This document shows, in pieces, positions 9,837 through 17,348 of a DNA stretch of 64,000 nt (within the stretch, counting starts at the first letter, position 1; every line of letters starts with the position of its first letter). A program made the position numbers and the translations under genes. Source of the DNA: Aquimonas sp041395245 (GTDB taxonomy: Bacteria; Pseudomonadota; Gammaproteobacteria; Xanthomonadales; Xanthomonadaceae); NCBI GenBank assembly GCA_041395245.1, contig JAWLAY010000011.1, forward strand, positions 124,001 to 188,000. The letters are read 5' to 3'. A model generated the notes under the pieces. That model had not been told where the DNA came from. It saw only the letters and a program-made list of their open reading frames with translations, and did not search any database.

Positions 9837-11102
9837 ATGCTATCGATCCACACCGCCAAGCAACGCAAGCCACGCACTCCCCGGATCGGGCTTGCCATTG
9901 CGGGCGGCGGGCCAATCGGTGGGATGTACGAGCTGGGCGCGCTGAGGGCGCTGGACGACGCCATCGAAGGACTTGACCTGACTGATCTGACCGTCTATGT
10001 CGGGGTTAGCTCTGGAGCGTTTCTTTCCGCCGCACTGGCCAATCGCATCGACACGCGCACGATGTGCCGGATTTTCCTCAAGGGTGACAAGGATGACGCC
10101 GCGTTTCATCCGGAGTCATTCGTTCGACCCGCGTTCTTTGAATACGCACGGCGGGCAGCAAGTCTTCCCCGGCTGGTTGGCGACTGGTGGCGCGAGGCGT
10201 TGCGCAATCCGTTCGACAGCGGGCTGACTGATTTGCTGGGGCACTTCGGCGGCTTGATCCCGAATGGACTGTTCGACAACTCCGGCGTGGAGCGCTTCCT
10301 GCGAGATGCCTTTACCCGTCACGGACGTAGCAACGATTTCCGCGAGCTGGCGCGCAAGCTGTTTGTTATCGCGGTCGATCTGGACAACGGTGAAACCGTG
10401 CGTTTTGGCTCAACGGGTTGGGATGACGTGCCCATTTCGGTTGCCGTTCAGGCCAGCTCAGCCTTGCCCGGCCTCTACCCGCCAGTGCGACTGCATGGCC
10501 GTCATCTGGTGGATGGCGCGCTACGGAGAACGATGCATGGTTCCGTTGCACTCGACGAAGATATCGATCTGTTGATCGGACTGAATCCGCTGGTGCCGTT
10601 TGATGGCAGCCATGCGCTCGGCCCGGAGGGGGAACGTCTGTCCAGCCTGGCGGATGGTGGCCTGCCGATGGTTCTCTCACAGACATTTCGGACCTTACTG
10701 CAGTCACGCATGCAGGTGGGCCTTGCCAAGTACAGCCAACAGTACGCGCATACGGATCAGCTCATATTCGAGCCGGATCGCAACGACACCGAGGTGTTTT
10801 TCACCAATGCCTTCAGCTATGCATCGCGGCAGCGCGTCAGCAATCATGCCTACCACGCCACGTTGCGCGACCTGAAATCCAAACAAGCCAACATTGCCCC
10901 GCTATTACGCAAGCACGGACTCACGTTGAGAACTGCGGTGCTGGACAACGCCGTTACGAACATTCTTGACGGACTCGAACCGACCACACCGGAACGTCGA
11001 ACGCACACCACCGCAAAGCTGGCGCGTGCGCTGGATGACGTCGATCAACTGATTGCCTCGAAGGCACCACGCCACACTTCTCGACGCCGTCGTCAAAGCT
11101 GA
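9837..11102 (+). CDS. Patatin-like phospholipase / lipid hydrolase
   Basis: 421 residues from the ATG at 9837; an in-frame extension to 9696 would overlap the divergent gene and was rejected. The oxyanion-hole glycines are in AGGGPIGGMYELGAL, the nucleophile is the GVSSG Ser (GxSxG) near residue 60, and the catalytic Asp is in HLVDGALRR, giving a Ser-Asp dyad. Patatins release fatty acids from lipids. The neighbour downstream is a polyhydroxyalkanoate-granule phasin, so the substrate could be granule-associated lipid or polymer; that link is inferred from position only. The C-terminus is Arg-rich. Confidence 0.88.
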   Translation: MLSIHTAKQRKPRTPRIGLAIAGGGPIGGMYELGALRALDDAIEGLDLTDLTVYVGVSSGAFLSAALANRIDTRTMCRIFLKGDKDDAAFHPESFVRPAFFEYARRAASLPRLVGDWWREALRNPFDSGLTDLLGHFGGLIPNGLFDNSGVERFLRDAFTRHGRSNDFRELARKLFVIAVDLDNGETVRFGSTGWDDVPISVAVQASSALPGLYPPVRLHGRHLVDGALRRTMHGSVALDEDIDLLIGLNPLVPFDGSHALGPEGERLSSLADGGLPMVLSQTFRTLLQSRMQVGLAKYSQQYAHTDQLIFEPDRNDTEVFFTNAFSYASRQRVSNHAYHATLRDLKSKQANIAPLLRKHGLTLRTAVLDNAVTNILDGLEPTTPERRTHTTAKLARALDDVDQLIASKAPRHTSRRRRQS

Positions 11103-11185
11103 ATCGCCGCCTTCGCATAGTGTGAACATTCTAGGTGTCGCACATAGGCTGCACGACACCATCACAGTCACTCAGGAGTCTTCGC

Positions 11186-11821
11186 ATGGCCAAGTTCAAA
11201 GCGAGCGCAAAAGCCAAACCCGCAGCAGCCAAGACCGCACCCAAGGCGAAGAAGGCAAGCGCCGCTAAGCCGCAAGCCAAGGCCAAGGCAGAGGTGCTGT
11301 CCCGGTCCATCATGGAGTCCGCTCAGAGCATCTGGCTGGCTGGCATGGGTGCATTCGGAAGGGCGCAGGAGGAAGGCACCAAGTTGTTTGACTCCTTGAT
11401 CAAGGAAGGCAGCAAGCTCGAACAGAAAACCCGCAAGCTGGCAACTGGTCAGGTCGACGCCGTGCGCGGTGTCGTCGAGAACCGCGTCGAGCAGGTTCGC
11501 GAGCGAGCCACCGACACATGGGACAAGTTGGAGAAAGTGTTCGAAGACCGCGTCCAACGCGCATTGGTGCGCCTGGGCGTGCCGAGCCGGGATGACCTGA
11601 GTCAGTTGGCAACCCGCGTTGACAGCCTGACTGGTGAACTGCGCAAGCTAGGGAAGACATCTCCTGCTAGCACGGTCAAGCCGGCGCCCAAGAAGTCGGA
11701 GGCACCTGTAGCCAAGGCCGCCAGCAAGCCCGCCGCCAAGACGGTCGCTAAGAAGGCCAGCAAACCAAAAACCATCAAAGCTGGCGCGGACAACGCGCCC
11801 GCTGACAACGTCAAGAGCTGA
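11186..11821 (+). CDS. Phasin family protein, polyhydroxyalkanoate granule-associated
   Basis: 211 residues. The first 35 are Ala/Lys-rich and histone-like, the middle (about 40-150) is an amphipathic phasin domain starting SIMESAQSIWLAGMGAF, and the end is again an Ala/Lys/Pro tail. PhaF/PhaI phasins coat PHA granules and, through the Lys-rich tail, can bind DNA. The ATG is supported by CAGGAG eight bases upstream. A strong terminator follows directly. No PHA synthase is in the window, so whether the cell makes PHA cannot be judged here. Confidence 0.85.
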   Translation: MAKFKASAKAKPAAAKTAPKAKKASAAKPQAKAKAEVLSRSIMESAQSIWLAGMGAFGRAQEEGTKLFDSLIKEGSKLEQKTRKLATGQVDAVRGVVENRVEQVRERATDTWDKLEKVFEDRVQRALVRLGVPSRDDLSQLATRVDSLTGELRKLGKTSPASTVKPAPKKSEAPVAKAASKPAAKTVAKKASKPKTIKAGADNAPADNVKS

Positions 11822-11843
11822 AACGCTCCGCATTGGCAGCAAC

Positions 11844-11870
11844 AAAAAGCCCGGCATTGCCGGGCTTTTT
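11844..11870. terminator. Bidirectional intrinsic terminator between phasin and fumarase genes
   Basis: A GC-rich stem (AAGCCCGGC / GCCGGGCTT) with a short loop is flanked by A5 on the left and T5 on the right, so it can stop transcripts from both convergent genes. Confidence 0.9.
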
Positions 11871-11873
11871 GTT

Positions 11874-13424
11874 TCAGACCACCACCACCGGAATTTTGCC
11901 GATCCGAGACTGCCAAAGCTTCGGGCCCGTGTTGTGGACCGACTCCCCTGCACTGTCGACCGCAACCGTTACCGGCATGTCCTGAACCTCGAATTCGTAG
12001 ATTGCCTCCATGCCCAGATCGGCAAAACCAACGACCTTGGCCGACTTGATCGCCTTCGACACCAGGTAGGCCGCGCCACCAACCGCCATCAGGTAGACAG
12101 AACGATGCTTGCGAATGGCCTCGATGGCCGTCGGCCCGCGTTCCGCCTTGCCAATCATGCCCAAGAGCCCAGTCTGCGCAAGCACCTGTTCCGTGAATTT
12201 GTCCATCCGCGTGGCCGTTGTTGGTCCTGCGGGCCCAACGACCTCGTCACGCACTGGATCAACCGGACCGACGTAGTAGATGAATCGGCCTCGAAAATCG
12301 ACCGGCAAGGATTCGCCCCTGTCGAGCATTTCCACCATACGCTTATGTGCCGCGTCCCGCCCCGTCAGCATGCGTCCATTCAACAACAACACATCGCCAG
12401 GCCTCCAGGACGCCACCTCGTCAACAGTGACGCGATCCAAGTCGACCCGCCGCCCCTTGCTGGTGTCGTAGGTGAGACTTGGCCAATCCTCCAAACGCGG
12501 CGGCGTCAGACTGACCGGCCCGCTCCCATCCAGTGTGAAATGCGCATGGCGGGTCGCCGCACAATTCGGAATCATCGCTACCGGCAAGTTGGCCGCATGC
12601 GTCGGGAAGTCCTTGACCTTGACGTCCAGTACGGTTGTCAAGCCACCCAATCCCTGTGCACCGATTCCTAGCGCATTGACCTTCTCGTAAAGCTCGATGC
12701 GAAGCTCTTCCGCCCGGTTGCTTGGACCGCGAGCAATCAAATCGGTGATATCGATCGGCTCCATCAGGGATTCCTTGGCCAGCAACATGGCCTTCTCCGC
12801 AGTCCCACCGATTCCAATACCAAGCATGCCCGGCGGACACCAACCGGCCCCCATGGTCGGGACCGTTTTCAGCACCCAGTCGACAATCGAGTCAGAGGGA
12901 TTGAGCATCGCAAACTTGGACTTCGCCTCGGACCCGCCGCCCTTTGCAGCCACGGTCACATGCACGCGGTTTCCGGGCACGATCCGGGTATTGACCACCG
13001 CCGGCGTGTTGTCACGCGTGTTCAGTCGTTTTCCTGCGGGATCGGCAAGCACGGAGGCGCGAAGCTTGTTGTCCGGGTGGTTGTAGGCGCGACGTACGCC
13101 CTCATTGCACATCTCATCCAATGACATCGTCGCATCGTCCCAGCGCACCGCCATACCGACTTCCAGAAAAACCGTGACAATCCCGGTGTCCTGACAGATC
13201 GGACGATGTCCTTCGGCGGCCATGCGCGAGTTGATCAGAATCTGTGCCATGGCGTCCTTGGCAGCGGGCGATTGTTCCCTTTCGTAGGCAGAGGTCAGGT
13301 TTCGAATGTAGTCGACCGGGTGGTAGTAGCTGATGTATTGCAAGGCATCGGCGACGGATTGAATGAAGTCTTCCTGGCGAATACTGACGGGGGCGACCTG
13401 AAAATCTTGCGCTGGCGTGCTCAC
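11874..13424 (-). CDS. fumA: Fumarate hydratase, class I (iron-sulfur)
   Basis: 516 residues from a GTG at 13424; the frame stays open to 13499 but that part has no family resemblance, while an AGGG ribosome site sits before the GTG. The three cluster Cys are seen in ICQDTGIV, GWCPPGML and NCAATRHAH. This is the single-chain FumA/FumB type that interconverts fumarate and malate in the TCA cycle with an oxygen-sensitive [4Fe-4S] cluster. The C-terminal beta domain starts near SLTYDTSKGRRVDLD. It is monocistronic, with terminators at both sides. The exact paralogue name (fumA or fumB) is arbitrary. Confidence 0.93.
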   Translation of the reverse strand: MSTPAQDFQVAPVSIRQEDFIQSVADALQYISYYHPVDYIRNLTSAYEREQSPAAKDAMAQILINSRMAAEGHRPICQDTGIVTVFLEVGMAVRWDDATMSLDEMCNEGVRRAYNHPDNKLRASVLADPAGKRLNTRDNTPAVVNTRIVPGNRVHVTVAAKGGGSEAKSKFAMLNPSDSIVDWVLKTVPTMGAGWCPPGMLGIGIGGTAEKAMLLAKESLMEPIDITDLIARGPSNRAEELRIELYEKVNALGIGAQGLGGLTTVLDVKVKDFPTHAANLPVAMIPNCAATRHAHFTLDGSGPVSLTPPRLEDWPSLTYDTSKGRRVDLDRVTVDEVASWRPGDVLLLNGRMLTGRDAAHKRMVEMLDRGESLPVDFRGRFIYYVGPVDPVRDEVVGPAGPTTATRMDKFTEQVLAQTGLLGMIGKAERGPTAIEAIRKHRSVYLMAVGGAAYLVSKAIKSAKVVGFADLGMEAIYEFEVQDMPVTVAVDSAGESVHNTGPKLWQSRIGKIPVVVV

Positions 13425-13532
13425 GATAGACCCTGCTTGCTGGTAAGGGGGCCATTTTACGCCCCTGCACGCCGCTGCATCGCAAGCAAACAGGGACATT
13501 GGTCGAACAGCAGCGATGGACAGAATTCAGAC

Positions 13533-13564
13533 AAAAAAAAGCCCCGGCATGCCGGGGCTTTTTT
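13533..13564 (-). terminator. Intrinsic terminator of the cold-shock gene
   Basis: The stem AGCCCCGGC / GCCGGGGCT is bordered by A8 on the left and T6 on the right. Read on the minus strand it ends the cold-shock transcript with a U-tract. Confidence 0.9.
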
Positions 13565-13581
13565 CAAGGATCCAGAGGACC

Positions 13582-13791
13582 TTAGAGCGGCTGAACCTGA
13601 TCGGCCTGCAGACCCTTCGGGCCCTTGGTCACGACGAAGCTGACGCTCTGACCTTCCTGCAAGGTCTTGAAACCATTACCCATGATCGCGCGGAAGTGCA
13701 CGAACAGGTCTTCGCCGTCCGGACGGCTGATGAAGCCGAAACCCTTGGCGTCGTTGAACCACTTGACGGTGCCGGTCTGACGATCGGACAT
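13582..13791 (-). CDS. Cold-shock protein, CspA family
   Basis: 69 residues forming a single cold-shock domain. RNP1 (KGFGFI) and RNP2 (DLFVHF) are intact, so it should bind single-stranded RNA and DNA as an RNA chaperone. It is monocistronic, preceded by a leader of about 150 bases and followed by a strong terminator. The long leader is typical of csp genes controlled by temperature-dependent RNA folding, but cold induction itself cannot be read from the sequence. Confidence 0.96.
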   Translation of the reverse strand: MSDRQTGTVKWFNDAKGFGFISRPDGEDLFVHFRAIMGNGFKTLQEGQSVSFVVTKGPKGLQADQVQPL

Positions 13792-13958
13792 GTGACTTAC
13801 TCCTGAGACTTGATGGTTGATGACACTCGCGATGGACGTCGCGCTACTGGGTCTGCAAGGAGGAAGGCAGCGAGGTGAAGCGATAGAGCAGATCGTGTGA
13901 CCAACACCATCGGGCCACGATTCACGGTGACCCCAGCAAACACAGCACCCACACTATA
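13792..13958 (-). promoter_or_regulatory. Promoter -10 and long 5' leader of the csp gene
   Basis: On the minus strand TATAGT (13953-13958) is a good -10 element, although no clear -35 is present. It predicts a transcript leader of roughly 150 bases. The leader ends with a purine-rich stretch and has no competing open frame. Confidence 0.5.
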
Positions 13959-14051
13959 CGCCATGAATTGGCAACAAGCGAGTGCATTTGAAAAATAATT
14001 TTGCTATTGGGCGCGATGGGTGATTTGGTTGCCGAAACCGCATCACGGGCG

Positions 14052-14537
14052 TCAGTGGTGGTGCACTCCGCCCTCCCCGTGCACGTGACCGTGCAGGGTT
14101 TCTTCCAGGGTCGCATCCCGCACTGAAACCACCTCGATCGCGAAATGCAGCTCCCGTCCCGCCAACGGATGGTTGGCATCGACGGTGACGGTGTCTCCCT
14201 CAATCGCGCTGATGACAACGGACAGCACGCCCTGCGGCCCTTGCGCCTGAAAGTTCATCCCCACAGCAAGCTCGTCCACGCCTTGGAACGCCGCGCGCGG
14301 AACCTGCTGGAGCATCGCTTCGTCGCGCTCTCCGTAGCCATCGACGGCGGACACCATGACGTCGAAACGATCACCCTGTTGCCGCCCCGTCATCGCCGAC
14401 TCAAGGCCCGGCACGATGTTACCCGCGCCATGCAAATAGGTAAGTGGAGCGTTTCCTTCCGATGAATCGATCACCTGTCCATTCGCATCGGTCAGGGTGT
14501 AGTGAAAGGAGACTACGCATCGTTCTGCAATTTGCAC
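14052..14537 (-). CDS. slyD: FKBP-type peptidyl-prolyl isomerase SlyD
   Basis: 161 residues from a GTG with AAGGAT eight bases upstream; the longer frame to 14687 was rejected because family similarity begins at QIAERCVVSFHYTL. The FKBP half is interrupted by the insert-in-flap domain (about residues 65-125, GYGERDEAML onward). The C-terminal tail is short and His-rich (HGHVHGEGGVHHH) and should bind nickel or other metals. SlyD is a cytosolic chaperone and prolyl isomerase that also helps hydrogenase maturation where present. Confidence 0.93.
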   Translation of the reverse strand: MQIAERCVVSFHYTLTDANGQVIDSSEGNAPLTYLHGAGNIVPGLESAMTGRQQGDRFDVMVSAVDGYGERDEAMLQQVPRAAFQGVDELAVGMNFQAQGPQGVLSVVISAIEGDTVTVDANHPLAGRELHFAIEVVSVRDATLEETLHGHVHGEGGVHHH

Positions 14538-14718
14538 GGCAAGATCCTTGGGATTTTTGACGCCGGGAAGCCTATCAGGTGCGCATCGACAGATGTGGCT
14601 CCGCGCAGAGGCGACGTGCCCGAAAGCCATTTCGGTGCGTGTCCCTCTACGCACAGCCCAAGCGCCTGCAGCGCGACACGCGATCAAACGACCGTTCGTC
14701 GGGAAGTTACGAAGTCGC

Positions 14719-14746
14719 TGGACAAGTCAAAAACTGGTGTTATAGT
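14719..14746 (+). promoter_or_regulatory. Sigma-70 promoter of the gntR-ABC operon
   Basis: -35 TGGACA (14719-14724) and -10 TATAGT (14741-14746) are separated by 16 bases and lie about 40 bases before the first small gene. The -10 is inside the palindrome at 14737-14758. Confidence 0.75.
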
Positions 14747-14758
14747 TATCTACAACAC
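14737..14758. promoter_or_regulatory. Palindromic operator, probable YtrA-type GntR site
   Basis: A 22-base near-perfect palindrome (18 of 22 positions symmetrical) with half sites GTGTTATAG and CTACAACAC. It covers the -10 element of the operon promoter, so bound repressor would block RNA polymerase. The gene for a YtrA-like GntR regulator lies in the same operon, which fits autoregulation. Confidence 0.7.
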
Positions 14759-14786
14759 CACTCCAACAGCTCACACGGAGCAAGCC

Positions 14787-15008
14787 ATGACTCGATACCT
14801 ACGCAAAACACTGCTGGCGCTGTCTTTCAGCATCGCGGCTGTCAGCTCAGTCGCCTTGCTCGGGGAGCCTATCGATTCCATCGACGAAAATCTCCCGACC
14901 TACACGGAACACGCTCCGCTTGATTCTCGGGAAGATCAGGCCGCGGTCCGCCGGATGCAAATGACCCTGCCCTATGTCGGCCGGATACTTCACAGAGAGG
15001 AGCGCTGA
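14787..15008 (+). CDS. Small exported protein of unknown function
   Basis: 73 residues starting at an ATG preceded by CGGAG. Residues 1-25 form a signal peptide (RYLRK followed by a hydrophobic stretch). The mature part of about 48 residues is charged and has no Cys. It is the first gene of the operon with gntR, the ABC ATPase and the permease, ending one base before the gntR start codon. No family was recognised; a periplasmic accessory role to the transporter is only a guess. Confidence 0.65.
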   Translation: MTRYLRKTLLALSFSIAAVSSVALLGEPIDSIDENLPTYTEHAPLDSREDQAAVRRMQMTLPYVGRILHREER

Positions 15009-15009
15009 C

Positions 15010-15378
15010 ATGAGCGTGACATGGAACGACAACACGCCGATCTATCTGCAACTGAAAGAGCGCGTCGTCACCATGCTTCTTGACGGTCTTCTTAAGCCGG
15101 GGGAAGCACTTCCGTCCGTCAGACAGATTGCGGCGGATTACCAACTCAACCCCATCACCGTCTCGCGGGCGTATCAGGAGCTCGCCGACGAATCCCTGAT
15201 CGAAAAACGCCGAGGACTGGGCATGTACGTTTCGGAAGGTGCACCGGAAAAGCTGCTGAACAGCGAGCGCGAGAGATTTCTGCGCGAAGAATGGCCAGCC
15301 ATGTTGATTCGCATTGAGCGGCTTGGCCTTAGCTTGGACAACTTGCTGAAGAAACCTGCCAAGGAGCTCAGTGAATGA
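15010..15378 (+). CDS. GntR family transcriptional regulator, YtrA subfamily
   Basis: 122 residues. The N-terminal winged helix covers about residues 8-75 with the typical PIYLQLKERVV and LPSVRQIAADYQLNPITVSRAYQEL segments. The C-terminal part is only about 45 residues of helix, which is the hallmark of the YtrA subfamily rather than the larger FadR or HutC types. These regulators normally repress the ABC transporter operon they sit in. Here the ATPase gene overlaps it by ATGA and a matching palindrome covers the operon promoter. Effector unknown. Confidence 0.92.
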   Translation: MSVTWNDNTPIYLQLKERVVTMLLDGLLKPGEALPSVRQIAADYQLNPITVSRAYQELADESLIEKRRGLGMYVSEGAPEKLLNSERERFLREEWPAMLIRIERLGLSLDNLLKKPAKELSE

Positions 15379-16251
15379 ACACCCCTGTCATATCCGCACG
15401 CGACTTGCGCAAACGCTACAAAGGTCAGGACGCGCTGGCTGGCACCAACTTTGACATCCCGCGCGGCCGAATCGTTGGTCTGATCGGTCCGAACGGCGCC
15501 GGCAAGACCACCGCACTCAAGGCGATGCTGGGCCTGATTCCCTTCGAAGGACAACTCTCGGTTCTGGGACTTGATCCGCGCACCCAACGAGATGCACTGA
15601 TGCGCGACGTGTGTTTCATTGCCGATGTCGCCGTACTTCCCCGCTGGATCAGCGTGGCCCAGGCCATACAGTTCGTTGAAGGCGTGCATCCTAAGTTTGA
15701 CCGACGCAAGTGCGAAGCCTATCTGGCCAAGACCAAGTTGACGCCGAAGATGAAGGTCAAACAGATGTCGAAGGGCATGATCGTGCAGTTGCATCTGGCA
15801 CTGGTCATGTCGATTGACGCCAAACTGCTGGTGCTGGATGAACCCACACTCGGACTCGATATCATCTACCGCAAGCAGTTCTTATCTACGCTCCGTTGGG
15901 GTGTTGCGATTCAGAGTTGAGACCGCCGAGGACAAGACCATCCTCATCACGACGCATCAGGTCGAGGAAGTCGAGCACATCCTTTCCGACCTGCTGTTCA
16001 TCAGGGACGGCAAGATATCGCTGGCCGCCAGCATGGACGAAGTGGGCGAGCGCTTCAGCGAAGTCATGATTGCACCGGGCCTGATCGAACAGGCTCGCGC
16101 CTTGAAGCCGCTGGACGAAAGGCAGGTGTTCGGCAAGTTCGTCTGCCTCTTCGACGGCATTCCGCGCAATCAGCTTCAGGAACTGGGCGAAGTACGAACA
16201 CCCGGCGTGGCCGATCTGTTCGTGGCAACGATGAAGGGGACCTACCAATGA
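15375..16251 (+). pseudogene. ABC transporter ATP-binding protein, interrupted by a frameshift
   Basis: The first 181 codons encode a normal ABC ATPase: Walker A GPNGAGKTTAL, signature MSKGM, and Walker B LLVLDEPTLGLD. The frame ends at TGA 15918-15920 shortly after DIIYRKQF. The rest, with the H-switch motif ILITTHQVEEVEH and the C-terminal domain, continues in the next (+1) frame to 16251. Thus one base too many, or 3n+1, lies between about 15882 and 15925. From memory of the family that segment is also several residues longer than expected. The permease stays intact and overlaps by ATGA. It may be a recent mutation or a sequence error. Confidence 0.85.
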
Positions 16252-17216
16252 ACACCATCAAGATGCTGCTGCAGCGCGAGTTCTGGGAGAACAAGGGTGG
16301 CTTCCTGTGGGCGCCCATCGGAGCCGGGTCTGCGTTCCTTGCACTCAGCTTCATGGGTGCGATCGCCGGCGAAGTGCTCGGCCGCAAGTCGGGCGTGTTC
16401 ATCAATGGCGTCAACATCAGCGGCATTGCTGAAAAGGCCGGGGACCAGGAGCTACTGCAACTGGGCGCAGGTCTCGACCTCGCCATGCTGATGGCGGCCG
16501 GCTGGCCGATGATCGCGCTCGGATTCGTGGTGTTTTTCTATTGCCTGTCATCGCTGTATGACGAACGAAAGGACCGAAGCGTGCTGTTCTGGAAGTCCTT
16601 GCCTGTCTCGGACACGTCCACGGTGATTTCCAAGGCGCTCAGCGCGACGCTGGTTGCCCCATTGATCAGCGGCGCGGTGGCCGTACTGGTGGGCTATGCG
16701 TTCCTGCTGATTCCCAGCTTTTGGTTGATCCTGCATGGTGCCAACCCGTGGACCCTGGTATTCGGCCCTGCTTCCCCGACGCATGTCGCCGGCACGATCC
16801 TGCTAGGCATTCCGGTCTATGCGCTATGGGCACTACCGACCGTCGGCTGGCTGATGCTGATCTCGGTCTGGGCAAAATCGAAGCCGTTCCTGTGGGCGGT
16901 GCTGGTGCCGGTCTTCGCGGGCATCTTCGTCAGCTGGTTCGACATCATGATGGCCTTTGACCTCGATTCGACCTGGTTCTGGAAGAATATCGTCGCCCGC
17001 GCCCTGACCAGTGTTTTTCCCAGCTCCGACCTGGTCTTCCTGCACGACGGTTTTGACAATATCGAAATCAACGGACCGGAAGATCTGCGTGGTCTGCTCA
17101 GTTGGCAATCGAGCTTGAACACGCTCACTTCGCTGCACACCTGGATCGGCGCGGTAGTGGGGGTGGCGATGATCGCTCTGGCGACACGGCTGCGGCGTTG
17201 GCGCGACGACAACTGA
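16248..17216 (+). CDS. ABC-2 type transporter permease
   Basis: 322 residues with about six hydrophobic segments and the start MNTIKMLLQREFWENKGG, typical of permeases in YtrA-controlled operons. The TM region around PLISGAVAVLVGYAFLLI is well conserved in type. It overlaps the ATPase frame by ATGA and is followed by a strong terminator at 17243-17278. Substrate unknown; relatives of such operons respond to cell-wall-active compounds. Function depends on whether the frameshifted ATPase is made. Confidence 0.85.
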   Translation: MNTIKMLLQREFWENKGGFLWAPIGAGSAFLALSFMGAIAGEVLGRKSGVFINGVNISGIAEKAGDQELLQLGAGLDLAMLMAAGWPMIALGFVVFFYCLSSLYDERKDRSVLFWKSLPVSDTSTVISKALSATLVAPLISGAVAVLVGYAFLLIPSFWLILHGANPWTLVFGPASPTHVAGTILLGIPVYALWALPTVGWLMLISVWAKSKPFLWAVLVPVFAGIFVSWFDIMMAFDLDSTWFWKNIVARALTSVFPSSDLVFLHDGFDNIEINGPEDLRGLLSWQSSLNTLTSLHTWIGAVVGVAMIALATRLRRWRDDN

Positions 17217-17242
17217 TTCGCGGGACGACGGCTCAGTCCACC

Positions 17243-17278
17243 CATGAACGCCCACCGGAAGGTGGGCGTTCATGCTTT
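17243..17278 (+). terminator. Intrinsic terminator of the gntR-ABC operon
   Basis: A perfect 14-base-pair stem (CATGAACGCCCACC with its complement) closes on a GGAA tetraloop and is followed by CTTTT. Confidence 0.9.
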
Positions 17279-17348
17279 TGCCCATCCTCAATCCGTTGAT
17301 ATTGGCAACCCGCTAAAATGTCTTCTCTACTTGTTCTGGAACGCCGCC

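Noticed and set aside
15882..15920. Programmed frameshift in the ABC ATPase
   Set aside because: No slippery heptamer, internal ribosome-like site or strong downstream hairpin of the prfB or dnaX kind is visible, and the segment is longer than expected. Treated as a mutation or sequence error.
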